DNA of 46,487 bases from an uncultured Lachnospiraceae bacterium. Lineage in GTDB: Bacteria; Bacillota; Clostridia; Lachnospirales; Lachnospiraceae. The translations under genes and the position numbers were made by a program. This document shows, piece after piece, positions 9,312 to 17,760 of this stretch. The notes below the pieces were generated by a model that was not told the origin of the DNA, searched no databases, and saw nothing but the letters and a program-made list of their open reading frames with translations. The DNA lies in NCBI GenBank assembly GCA_905234595.1, contig CAJOID010000011.1, positions 1 through 46,487 of the forward strand, written 5' to 3'. Positions within the stretch are counted from its first letter, which is position 1; the number at the start of each line of letters is the position of its first letter.

Positions 9312-10766
9312 ATGGAAATGACTGAAACACTATTTGACAACATTATCAATACAGCTCAGGACTGTGTGTTCTGGAAAGACAAAGAGAGAAGATTCGTAGG
9401 AGTCAATCAGGCGTTTCTGGATTTCTACGGATTTGAGTCTGCGGATATCCTGATAGGGAAGACCGACGAGGACATGGGCTGGCATAACGATCCGGAGCCT
9501 TTTAAGCAGGATGAACTCAGGGTACTTGCCGGGCACAGTACATATAAGGTTGCCGGTAAATGCATCATCAGAGGCGAGGACAGGGATATCATAGCTACCA
9601 AGAGACCTATTTATGAAGACGGAGAGATCGTAGGCCTGGTAGGCAGTTTTATAGATGTGACAGATATCACAAAACGGCAGAAGATGCATGACAGGAACCA
9701 GGTCATGTATACTACCGCACAGCTTCGCAGGTATCAGTATTTCGATAAGCTTCTTGATGAATTTCCGATAGAGGAGCTGCTGGATCCTCTGACAGGTATC
9801 GTCTCCCGTAAGTATGCGATAGGGTTTGCACATTCACTGATAGCATCCGGCACGCCTTTTACATTTGCCATCGTGGATCTGGACAATTTCAAATATATCA
9901 ACGACACCTACGGACACCGGGCAGGAGATATGGTCCTGACCGGCGTTTCGGCTAAACTCGCTGACTATATCGGCGCGGACGGTATAGCGGGCCGCTTCGG
10001 TGGAGACGAGCTGCTGCTGATCGACACTGCCGATATCACTCGTGCGGACAAAGAGCGCGTATTCGGAAACATGTATGCCGATGCAGGTGTTCTGAGATGT
10101 CATATAGCGGTTGATGACCACAACCTGTTTGTGACCGGAACTACGGGGTGCGCCAGCTTCCCCGATGACGCAACGGACTATGATGAACTTTTCTCCAAGA
10201 TAGACAAAACCCTGTATTGCGGCAAGAGAAAAGGCCGCAACTGTTTCGTGATCTATGATGATGAAGCACACAGGGATCTGGACATGAAGAAGCTTGTCAA
10301 ACAGGGCGTATATACCAATATGAACAGTGTTATGGTGCAGCTCGGCCTTGAGAACGGATTTGAGAATAAACTGCGTGCGGCCATGTCGCTCGTTCAGGAA
10401 CAGTTTCATATAGCGGACATGTATTACGTAGGACACTCCGGGAGCATGCATTCGGTCATGGACAGCAATATCAACGAGGATGTCAGTGATATCGACAGTG
10501 CGATAGATGATGAGATCCTGAGAGTTAACAACCTTGAAGAAATAAGCGGAACAAGTCCGAAACTGTATAAAGCACTCAGAAAACACAATATAGGCTCAGC
10601 TTTGATCATCAGGATCGGCCTTAATATGGAGACCGACGGATATCTGGTCTGCACCGATCAGAGAACCAACAGGCTCTGGCAGGAGGATGAGTGCGGGATA
10701 CTCTACTTCATAGCTAAATCACTTGCGGCCCACATCAGGCTGAATAAAGACAGCATGCCCGAATAA
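9312..10766 (+). CDS. PAS-GGDEF diguanylate cyclase with C-terminal sensory-like domain
   Basis: The 484-aa soluble protein starts with a PAS domain (about 8-120, ending in the typical VGLVGSFIDVTDITKR). A GGDEF domain follows at about 155-315, and then about 165 residues that resemble a GAF-type module without clear motifs. The GGDEF core is DLDNFKYINDTYGHRAGD, with the active-site signature GGDEL at 230-234. The first four signature residues are intact, so cyclic di-GMP synthesis is plausible. No RxxD inhibitory site precedes the signature, so product feedback through an I-site is not expected. There are no membrane helices; the PAS domain would sense a cytoplasmic signal. The gene lies 22 bases after the ABC pair. 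Confidence 0.9.
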   Translation: MEMTETLFDNIINTAQDCVFWKDKERRFVGVNQAFLDFYGFESADILIGKTDEDMGWHNDPEPFKQDELRVLAGHSTYKVAGKCIIRGEDRDIIATKRPIYEDGEIVGLVGSFIDVTDITKRQKMHDRNQVMYTTAQLRRYQYFDKLLDEFPIEELLDPLTGIVSRKYAIGFAHSLIASGTPFTFAIVDLDNFKYINDTYGHRAGDMVLTGVSAKLADYIGADGIAGRFGGDELLLIDTADITRADKERVFGNMYADAGVLRCHIAVDDHNLFVTGTTGCASFPDDATDYDELFSKIDKTLYCGKRKGRNCFVIYDDEAHRDLDMKKLVKQGVYTNMNSVMVQLGLENGFENKLRAAMSLVQEQFHIADMYYVGHSGSMHSVMDSNINEDVSDIDSAIDDEILRVNNLEEISGTSPKLYKALRKHNIGSALIIRIGLNMETDGYLVCTDQRTNRLWQEDECGILYFIAKSLAAHIRLNKDSMPE

Positions 10767-10779
10767 ACCCATAAAACAC

Positions 10780-10809
10780 TTGCCTATCTTCGGTATGATG
10801 TGTTATCAT
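10780..10809 (+). promoter_or_regulatory. Possible promoter of the tRNA-Trp gene
   Basis: TTGCCT at 10780-10785 and TATCAT at 10804-10809 are 18 bp apart and would start transcription about 20 bases before the tRNA. The match to consensus is moderate and no other support exists. Confidence 0.4.
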
Positions 10810-10815
10810 ATCATT

Positions 10816-10832
10816 CGGCTGTGCTACAGCCG
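10816..10832 (+). other. Seven-bp hairpin just upstream of tRNA-Trp
   Basis: CGGCTGT and ACAGCCG pair perfectly around a three-base loop. No T-run follows, so an intrinsic terminator is unlikely. It would sit in the 5' leader of the tRNA precursor or in the 3' tail of the GGDEF transcript. Confidence 0.4.
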
Positions 10833-10836
10833 ATAC

Positions 10837-10907
10837 AGGGGCGTAGTTCAATGGTAGAACGGCGGTCTCCAAAACCGTTAATGCGGGTTCGACTCCTGCC
10901 GCCCCTG
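10837..10907 (+). tRNA. tRNA-Trp, anticodon CCA
   Basis: A full cloverleaf can be folded by eye. The acceptor stem AGGGGCG pairs with CGCCCCT and is followed by discriminator G10907. The D stem is GTTC/GAAC. The anticodon stem (10862-10866 with 10874-10878) encloses loop CTCCAAA, with anticodon CCA at 10869-10871. The T stem GCGGG/CCTGC encloses TTCGACT. The length is 71 nt. CCA is not encoded (CTT follows the discriminator), as is common in Firmicutes. Confidence 0.96.
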
Positions 10908-10922
10908 CTTTCTTTTTGAGAA

Positions 10923-10967
10923 ACCTGTAAATGCGTGAAAACAATGCGCGTTTACAGGTCTTTTTTT
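10923..10967 (+). terminator. Rho-independent terminator after tRNA-Trp
   Basis: ACCTGTAAATGCG pairs with CGCGTTTACAGGT, a 13-bp stem with one G-T pair and a ten-base loop. It is followed by C and seven Ts. This is a strong intrinsic terminator that insulates the signalling operon downstream. Confidence 0.92.
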
Positions 10968-10990
10968 ATGCTTCCGGCGGTTCTTTTTAA

Positions 10991-11019
10991 TTGTATCGTG
11001 CCCCCCATAATGGTAAAAT
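10991..11019 (+). promoter_or_regulatory. Sigma-A-like promoter of the phosphatase/kinase operon
   Basis: TTGTAT at 10991-10996 and TAAAAT at 11014-11019 are 17 bp apart, and TGG precedes the -10 as in an extended -10 element. Expected initiation is at about 11026, which is the A of the first ATG of the next gene, so the mRNA may be leaderless. No ribosome site is visible in the 20 bases before that ATG. Confidence 0.55.
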
Positions 11020-11025
11020 TTTATT

Positions 11026-13188
11026 ATGCGTAAAAAGATCCTTACGGTAATAATCGATATCATCGGAATACTGATAACCATAGTCTGCGGACTGCTGCTG
11101 ATACAGATGATATTTCTTCAGAGAGATCTGGTCTCATCATCACAACAGGCGGGTGAACTGATCGAGAATACCTCCGAGGAAGCAATGCGCTCCCAGATAG
11201 GGGCATATCTGAAGGAGGCGGCTTCCATCAGAGCATGGGTTTCGGACGGAGAGTTCTCCAAGTTTGCGGATTCCATCGGAGTGATCGCAAACACTGCATC
11301 GGACATATATGCTCATCCGGAGAGATATGGCACATCCCGGATGGAGAAATACGGCGAGTCCGATATGGGGGAGCTTAAGTCTTATATCGCATACGGTGAC
11401 GGAGTGGACCCCGAAGCGGCGGATATCAGTGCGGAAGCCGGTATGGCAGCCAATATGCAGGGAGTGCTCAAGTCTGTCAATATGGCCAACAGTTCCATGG
11501 CCAGTGATTATTTTGCATCCGAATCCGGTCTGTTCGTATGTGCAGAGGCGGTATCCGTCTACAATCTGCCTAAAGGCAATGAGCACCTGAGTTTCGAGGC
11601 GAGACAGCGTCCATGGTTTACGGAGGCGCGGGATGCGGGACATGCCGTTTTTACCGGAATGATCAAAGATGCCGATACAGGTGACTATGTCATCACCTGC
11701 GGAGTCCCCGTATATGCTGACGGTGACTTCATCGGTGTGGCCGGAGCCGGCCTTTTCCTGGATACCATACGTCAGGATGTGGACGGATTTCAATTGGGAG
11801 AGAACGGCTATGCCTGCATAATCAACTCCCGTGGACAGGTACTTTTCTCGGGAGCTTCGGAGGGCGATCTGGCTGCATCCGAGGATATGGATTCGGATAT
11901 CAGGCTGAGTGCCAATAAGGAACTGGCCGCTCTGACAACCGATGCACTTGACGGAAATGCCGGCGTGGACATCGTGGAACTGGACGGATGCAGATATTAC
12001 ATCGGCTATGCTCCGATGGAGACCGTAGGCTGGTCATATATGACCATTCTTCCCGAAGCAGAGGTTACGGCTCCAACCATGGCTCTGGTTGAGAAACTGG
12101 ATGCCCATAATACCGAGCAGAATCAATATGTGCACGGATCCGTAGTCAGGTCAGTCAGGTTCATAGTTCTCCTGCTGGTCGCAGTCGGCGGCGTCATGCT
12201 GATCGTTGCCGGCAGGTTCGCGGATAAGCTGGCGGATCCCATAGTCCTTTTGACGGGACAGGTGAGTCAGATCGAAGGCGATAACCTGGATTTTGAGTGT
12301 GATCTGCGTACGGGCGATGAAGTACAGGTGCTGGGCGAGGCATTTGAGTCCATGACCGGACGCATGAAGACCTATATTGATGATATCACCGCGATCACGG
12401 CCGAGAAGGAGAGGATAGGAGCGGAGCTTTCGGTTGCGACGCATATACAGGCGTCCATGCTTCCGTACATCTTTCCGCCGTATCCCGACAGAGACGAGTT
12501 CGAACTATTTGCATCCATGGATCCTGCCAGAGAAGTAGGCGGTGATTTCTATGATTTCTTCCTGGTAGACAGCGATCATCTGGGAATAGTGATAGCCGAT
12601 GTATCGGGCAAGGGCGTGCCTGCCGCATTGTTCATGGTCATATCGAAGACTCTGATCAAGAACAGGGCATTATCCGGAGAGAGTGTGGATGAGGTATTCA
12701 CTCATGCCAACAACCAGCTCTGCGAGGGTAACGCCGAGGATATGTTCGTTACGGCCTGGATCGGGATCATAGAGCTGTCTACCGGACATATGCAGTGGTG
12801 TGATGCCGGACATGAGATACCGTATCTCATACATGACGACGGAAGTATTGAGAAGATCATGCCGGATCGGAAGAAACTCCCGCTGGCCGCTATTGAGGAC
12901 ACCGGGTATGTGTCCAATGAGCTGGATCTGAACAGGGGAGACATGATCTTTCTGTACACCGATGGTGTACCGGAAGCGTGTGATATGAACGATGAACTGT
13001 ATGGGATCAGGAGGCTTGAGCAGGCTCTGAGTTCGGAATACAGGGCTGATCCCGAGACTCTTTTAAAGGTAATACGATCCGATGTGGACGGCTTTGTCGG
13101 AGAAGCGCCCCAGTTTGATGATCTGACCATGCTGTGCATACAATACAGGGGAACCGGCCGGGATATGTCCGGGGATCCCGAAGTATAG
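11026..13188 (+). CDS. Membrane Cache-HAMP-SpoIIE serine phosphatase
   Basis: The 720-aa protein has an N-terminal membrane helix at about 5-30, then an extracellular Cache-type sensor (about 35-370, with the typical segment YADGDFIGVAGAGLFLDTI). A second helix lies at about 376-398, followed by a HAMP domain to about 450, a short helix, and a PP2C-type SpoIIE/RsbU domain (about 480-715). Metal-binding acids are present: Asp507 in VGGDFYD, Asp525 in ADVSGKG, Asp698-Asp699 in FDDLTML. Such enzymes usually dephosphorylate a phosphoserine anti-sigma antagonist, but no STAS-domain or RsbW-type gene is seen in the window. The start is fixed by the need for the first helix; no ribosome site precedes it. 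The gene heads an operon running to 19041. Confidence 0.9.
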   Translation: MRKKILTVIIDIIGILITIVCGLLLIQMIFLQRDLVSSSQQAGELIENTSEEAMRSQIGAYLKEAASIRAWVSDGEFSKFADSIGVIANTASDIYAHPERYGTSRMEKYGESDMGELKSYIAYGDGVDPEAADISAEAGMAANMQGVLKSVNMANSSMASDYFASESGLFVCAEAVSVYNLPKGNEHLSFEARQRPWFTEARDAGHAVFTGMIKDADTGDYVITCGVPVYADGDFIGVAGAGLFLDTIRQDVDGFQLGENGYACIINSRGQVLFSGASEGDLAASEDMDSDIRLSANKELAALTTDALDGNAGVDIVELDGCRYYIGYAPMETVGWSYMTILPEAEVTAPTMALVEKLDAHNTEQNQYVHGSVVRSVRFIVLLLVAVGGVMLIVAGRFADKLADPIVLLTGQVSQIEGDNLDFECDLRTGDEVQVLGEAFESMTGRMKTYIDDITAITAEKERIGAELSVATHIQASMLPYIFPPYPDRDEFELFASMDPAREVGGDFYDFFLVDSDHLGIVIADVSGKGVPAALFMVISKTLIKNRALSGESVDEVFTHANNQLCEGNAEDMFVTAWIGIIELSTGHMQWCDAGHEIPYLIHDDGSIEKIMPDRKKLPLAAIEDTGYVSNELDLNRGDMIFLYTDGVPEACDMNDELYGIRRLEQALSSEYRADPETLLKVIRSDVDGFVGEAPQFDDLTMLCIQYRGTGRDMSGDPEV

Positions 13189-13199
13189 GAGGAACTTTC

Positions 13200-13721
13200 A
13201 TGGCTTTAGTGGGTAATGCAAAGGACATCAATGTCAGGGAGTTCTATGATGCGATAGTGGATTTTGCACATGATGAGAAGGCACAGGATAAGTACTACAG
13301 CATCATGGACATGCTGACAGGCAGAAAGAATAAGGACGGAAGCGACGAGACCGTCAGAGACAGGATACTCAAGGCATATGCGATGCTCTTTTGTGAGGAT
13401 GCGGGCCTGGAACCCGGGGAGTGTGCGGGCGTGGATGAAGTGGCCGATACAGCAGACAGGCTGTATATAGGCGGGACGGGATATGATCCCGAACACTGGT
13501 ATCGCATGAAGTACCATTTCCCGGTGATAGATGATGATAATTATGACAGATTCGCTGCGCTGGTGCTGAGTGACATGAACTCGGGACCTCTGCACGAGGC
13601 AGCTCTTAATTACGGAGAGACACTTGTAGTAGGTGAACCTGATCCGCTGCATATGACACCTGAGCAGAGACGCAACCAGACGGTCAGGAGCGTAGGACTT
13701 CCTACGGGGGGTGACCAATGA
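13200..13721 (+). CDS. 173-aa protein of unknown function in the signalling operon
   Basis: The ATG at 13200 has a GGAGGA ribosome site, 11 bases after the phosphatase stop. An in-frame ATG further upstream lies inside the phosphatase gene and is rejected. The protein is acidic and predicted soluble, with no signal peptide or membrane helix and no motif I recognise. The N-terminal 90 residues look helical (NVREFYDAIVDFAHDEKAQDK). The stop overlaps the next ATG (ATGA), a sign of tight coupling with the response regulator. A role as adaptor or phosphatase substrate is conceivable from position only; it does not resemble STAS or anti-sigma domains. Confidence 0.85.
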   Translation: MALVGNAKDINVREFYDAIVDFAHDEKAQDKYYSIMDMLTGRKNKDGSDETVRDRILKAYAMLFCEDAGLEPGECAGVDEVADTADRLYIGGTGYDPEHWYRMKYHFPVIDDDNYDRFAALVLSDMNSGPLHEAALNYGETLVVGEPDPLHMTPEQRRNQTVRSVGLPTGGDQ

Positions 13722-14527
13722 ACATACTGGCAGTCGACAGCGATAAGAAGGCACTTGACGGTATCCGCAGCATACTGGATAAACGCAGACCCAAGGCAGC
13801 ATGCTACTATTTCGAAGACCCTCTGGCTGCTCTGGCTCAGGCAAGAGAGACAGAGATAGATGTGGCCTTGCTGGAGGTGGACACGCCCGAGCTCTCGGGT
13901 CTGGATCTGGGGAGATATCTGAAGGAGCTTAACCCCTATGTCAATCTGATATATCTGAATGCGGGCGAGAGTTATGCATATGATGCCATGCGCCAGCATG
14001 CCAGCGGATATGTGGTGAAGCCCGGAGACGAGAATGATATACAGTATGAGCTGGATTCCCTGCGGTTTCCGGAGATACGGAAGAAACTCAAGAGGGTATA
14101 TGCACAGACATTCGGTACTTTTGAATTCTTTGTGGACGGAGAGCCCGTGGAGTTCAAATACAGCCGGACCAAGGAGATTGTCGCCATACTTATCAATAAC
14201 AAGGGAGCCCAGACCACAAACGGCGAGATCATAGCCGACCTGTGGGAGGATGATGCCGATCCCGATAAGAAACTCTCATATCTGTGCAACTTAAGACAGG
14301 ATCTGCAGAATACATTCACCAGGCTCAAACTTGACGGGATCATACTGAAGCAACGCGGCAGCATGGCCATAGCAAAGGACAGGATAGAGTGCGATCTCTA
14401 TGACTGGATGGCAGATCCGGAGCACTCCAAATACAAGTATATAGGTGATTACATGAATCAGTACAGCTGGGCCGAGAGCGTGCATGCCGAGCTGGATGAG
14501 ATCAGCTACGATCTGTATGATGAGTAA
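13718..14527 (+). CDS. Response regulator with Glu in place of the phosphoacceptor Asp, SARP/OmpR-type winged helix
   Basis: The 269-aa protein has a receiver domain (about 1-115) and a winged-helix Trans_reg_C domain of the SARP/OmpR type (about 125-235). The receiver keeps the acidic pocket (AVDSDKK) and the conserved Lys (VVKPGD). The phosphoacceptor is Glu53 (ALLEVDTPE), and the switch Thr/Ser position is Asn (YLNAGE). Glu can mimic phospho-Asp, so this regulator is probably phosphorylation-independent, perhaps constitutively active or a partner of the second regulator at 23559. The two share the architecture and the C-terminal signature YMNQYSWA. It overlaps the preceding gene by four bases and the following gene by eight. 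Candidate binding sites are the direct repeats described at 19069-37938. Confidence 0.88.
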   Translation: MNILAVDSDKKALDGIRSILDKRRPKAACYYFEDPLAALAQARETEIDVALLEVDTPELSGLDLGRYLKELNPYVNLIYLNAGESYAYDAMRQHASGYVVKPGDENDIQYELDSLRFPEIRKKLKRVYAQTFGTFEFFVDGEPVEFKYSRTKEIVAILINNKGAQTTNGEIIADLWEDDADPDKKLSYLCNLRQDLQNTFTRLKLDGIILKQRGSMAIAKDRIECDLYDWMADPEHSKYKYIGDYMNQYSWAESVHAELDEISYDLYDE

Positions 14528-17500
14528 AACCCGTAAAAAGTTTATATCCATCTGTCTGGCAGCTTTGCTTGCATCTGTATCCGGAGCAGGGCTGATGACT
14601 TTCTTTATGCCCGGGCCCATTACCGTGCAGGCTGCTGAAACGGGAGGATCGGATGCGACATATGTCACATCTCTCATTGATCCTATCAGTGACCAGGACG
14701 GATATTCCGCCGTGCTTTACAACAGTACGAGTGGACTGCCTACATCGGAGGCCAATGACATAGTCCAGACCAGCGAAGGCTTCATATGGATCGGCGGTTA
14801 CAGCGGGCTGATCAGGTATGACGGAGCCCATTTCGAACGCCCCAGGATCACGTCGCTCATAGCCAGTGTGACATGTATGATGGTGGATGAAAACGAGAGA
14901 TTGTGGATCGGAACCAATGAAAGCGGCATATATATATATGAACATGATGTAGTGTATATCGTTGATGAAGAGGACGGGCTTCCGTCTCCGGTCATCCGTG
15001 ATATGGTCAGAGATTCTCAGGGCAGAGTCTATGTGGCTACCGTATCCGGCCTTGCCATAATAGATACCGAGATGAACGTATCCGTATTTGATTATCCCGG
15101 AATATCGGATAAGCTCATCAACGACCTGTGGGTAACCGATGACGGGCATGTCTACGGGGTTACCAACGTAGGTGATGTATTTACTCTCAGATACGGAGCG
15201 ATAGAAGCGTGCTATCCTCATGAAGATTTCGACTTCGGTACGATCGACTCCCTTCTTCCGGATCCGTCCGCTCCCGGATATATCTATACCGAGGTCGGTG
15301 ATTCGATAGTAAGATACGGCCGACTGGAAAAAGAGTTCAAAGCCGAAATGACGATCGATATCTCACCTCTGAATCAGGTTATGGAGTTTAAATATCTCGG
15401 AGATCGTATATGGATATGTGCGCGTAACGGTGTCGGAGTTATCGATAATGGTGAGTTTACTCTACTGGATAATCTTCCCATGGACAGCAGTATAGGTCAT
15501 GTCATGTCAGATTATGAAGGGAACCTGTGGTTTACTTCCACCAGACAGGGCGTGATGAAGATAGTTCCGAACAGGTTCACCGACCTGTATGAGAAATATC
15601 ATCTGCCTGATGCGGTAGTCAATTCGACCTGTAAACTGGATGACAGACTCTATGTGGCTACGGATAAAGGTCTGACTGTCATCGGTCCCGGCGGCCCCGT
15701 GTCAAGGGTTCCGGTCAGTGAGATACATACGGCATCCGGAAAGGAACTGGAATACAGGGATCTGTTAGAGATGCTTGACGGTATCAGGATCAGATCCGTG
15801 ATCAAAGATTCGAAGGACCGTCTGTGGATATCATCATGGAGATCCCATGGCCTGCTCAGGTACGATCATGGAGAAGTGACCGTATTCGGAGAAGAAGACG
15901 GACTGTGTTCGAGTCAGGTGAGAACCGTATACGAGACTTCCGATTCCCGATTCCTGGTTGCATGTACGGGTGGGATCAATATCATCGAAGGTGACCGTGT
16001 CATTGCCTCATACGGTGAGAGAGAGGGCATAGATAATACCGAGATCCTTTCCGTATGTGAGGGATGGGACGGTGATATCCTTATCGGTACGGATGGAGGC
16101 GGTATATATATACTGGGTTCATCCGGAGTACGTCTTCTGACAAAGGCCGATGGTCTTACATCCGGGGTCGTGATGCGTATCAAGCCTGCACGGGACAGGG
16201 ATATATTCTGGCTGGTGACGGGTACCTCCCTGGCATATATGACCCCGGGCTATGGAATCCATACCATAGAATCTTTCCCGTATTCCAATAACTTCGATCT
16301 GTATGAGAACGGCCGTGGGGAGATATGGGTCCTGTCCAGCAGCGGTATATATGTTTTGCCTACGGAAACACTTCTGGCCGATAAGGATCTGTCTCCGATG
16401 CATTTCTCGCTCTCCAACGGACTGCCGCATATCACTACTGCCAACTCGTACAGTGCACTGGACACCGATGGTACGCTCTATATAGCCGGCACATCCGGAG
16501 TATCAAGGGTAAATATCGAAAAGCCCTTTGATGATGTGAGTGAACTCAAGGCATCTGTACCGTATATAGAAGCAGACAACGTACGTATCTATCCGGATGC
16601 TGACGGCAGGTTTTCCATACCGTCCACTGTACGGAGACTGACCATATATGCATATGTATACAACTATTCATTGATCGATCCGATAGTAACATACAGACTG
16701 GACGGATTTGATGAAGAGGATACATCAGTGATCCGGTCCGAACTGGATCCTGTCTATTACACCAACCTGCGTGGCGGTGATTACCGGTTCGTGATGAGCC
16801 TCAAGGATCCCATGGGACGTGAGAGCAATACGATCACGGTTCCCATAACCAAGCAAAAAGCAGTTTACGAGCATCTGTGGTTCATCCTGCTGATGTGTCT
16901 GGCGACGATCGCCTGGATCACGATAGCCGTCAAGGCGTATATCAATAAGCGTATCAGTGATCTGGAGAAGCAGCATAAAGAAGAAGCCGAGAAGGAACGT
17001 ATCGGAAATGAACTGCGGATGGCCAGTGATATCCAGAACGATATGCTCCCGCATGAGTTTCCGCCATTCCCCGATATCAAAGAGTTCAATATCTACGCTT
17101 CGATGGACCCTGCCAGAGATGTGGGCGGCGACTTCTATGATTTCTTTATGACAGATGAGGATCATCTGTGCATAGTCATAGCGGATGTGAGCGGTAAGGG
17201 TATACCGGCAGCACTGTTCATGATGATCTCCAAGGTCATACTTCAGAGCAATGCAACCATGGGGGTATCCGCAGCCGAGATCCTTGAGAGGACCAATAAC
17301 GCACTGTGTTCGGATAACCGGTCCGATATGTTTGTGACGATATGGATCGGTATACTGAATATCAGAACGGGAGTGATCACAGCAGCCAACGCCGGACATG
17401 AATACCCCGCGCTGATGCAGGATGGCAGGTTCTCACTGCTCAAGGATAAGCACGGGCTTGTCATCGGCGGCTACGAAGGAATGAAATATACCGAATATGA

Positions 17501-17750
17501 GATACACTTAAACCCCGGAGACAAGCTTTTCCTGTATACCGACGGAGTTCCGGAAGCAACATCTTCGAATGATGATATGTTCGGGACAGACCGTATGATC
17601 GATGCTCTTAATATGGATCCCGGTGCCGATTGCGAGCAGATACTTAAGAATGTCAGACAGTCTGTGGATGCTTTTGTGCAGGATGCCGAGCAGTTCGACG
17701 ATCTGACAATGCTGTGCCTGGAGTATCACGGAGCACAGACAGAACACTGA
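14520..17750 (+). CDS. Beta-propeller sensor with SpoIIE phosphatase output
   Basis: The 1076-aa protein begins with a basic, hydrophobic signal segment ending near residue 36. A large extracytoplasmic region built of two-component-regulator propeller repeats (GLPTSEANDIVQTSEGFIWIG and similar, about 55-680) follows, then a Y_Y_Y-type domain (about 690-780), one membrane helix (about 786-808), a short coil and a SpoIIE/PP2C domain (about 840-1070). Metal ligands are Asp871 (VGGDFYD), Asp889 (ADVSGKG) and Asp1060-Asp1061 (FDDLTML). Reg_prop/Y_Y_Y sensors are best known from Bacteroidetes hybrid kinases that bind glycans; here the output is a phosphatase. The start is ATG 14520 or the adjacent ATG 14517, both overlapping the regulator stop. 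It is the second SpoIIE enzyme of the operon. Confidence 0.9.
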   Translation: MSKTRKKFISICLAALLASVSGAGLMTFFMPGPITVQAAETGGSDATYVTSLIDPISDQDGYSAVLYNSTSGLPTSEANDIVQTSEGFIWIGGYSGLIRYDGAHFERPRITSLIASVTCMMVDENERLWIGTNESGIYIYEHDVVYIVDEEDGLPSPVIRDMVRDSQGRVYVATVSGLAIIDTEMNVSVFDYPGISDKLINDLWVTDDGHVYGVTNVGDVFTLRYGAIEACYPHEDFDFGTIDSLLPDPSAPGYIYTEVGDSIVRYGRLEKEFKAEMTIDISPLNQVMEFKYLGDRIWICARNGVGVIDNGEFTLLDNLPMDSSIGHVMSDYEGNLWFTSTRQGVMKIVPNRFTDLYEKYHLPDAVVNSTCKLDDRLYVATDKGLTVIGPGGPVSRVPVSEIHTASGKELEYRDLLEMLDGIRIRSVIKDSKDRLWISSWRSHGLLRYDHGEVTVFGEEDGLCSSQVRTVYETSDSRFLVACTGGINIIEGDRVIASYGEREGIDNTEILSVCEGWDGDILIGTDGGGIYILGSSGVRLLTKADGLTSGVVMRIKPARDRDIFWLVTGTSLAYMTPGYGIHTIESFPYSNNFDLYENGRGEIWVLSSSGIYVLPTETLLADKDLSPMHFSLSNGLPHITTANSYSALDTDGTLYIAGTSGVSRVNIEKPFDDVSELKASVPYIEADNVRIYPDADGRFSIPSTVRRLTIYAYVYNYSLIDPIVTYRLDGFDEEDTSVIRSELDPVYYTNLRGGDYRFVMSLKDPMGRESNTITVPITKQKAVYEHLWFILLMCLATIAWITIAVKAYINKRISDLEKQHKEEAEKERIGNELRMASDIQNDMLPHEFPPFPDIKEFNIYASMDPARDVGGDFYDFFMTDEDHLCIVIADVSGKGIPAALFMMISKVILQSNATMGVSAAEILERTNNALCSDNRSDMFVTIWIGILNIRTGVITAANAGHEYPALMQDGRFSLLKDKHGLVIGGYEGMKYTEYEIHLNPGDKLFLYTDGVPEATSSNDDMFGTDRMIDALNMDPGADCEQILKNVRQSVDAFVQDAEQFDDLTMLCLEYHGAQTEH

Positions 17751-17760
17751 GGTACCCTGT

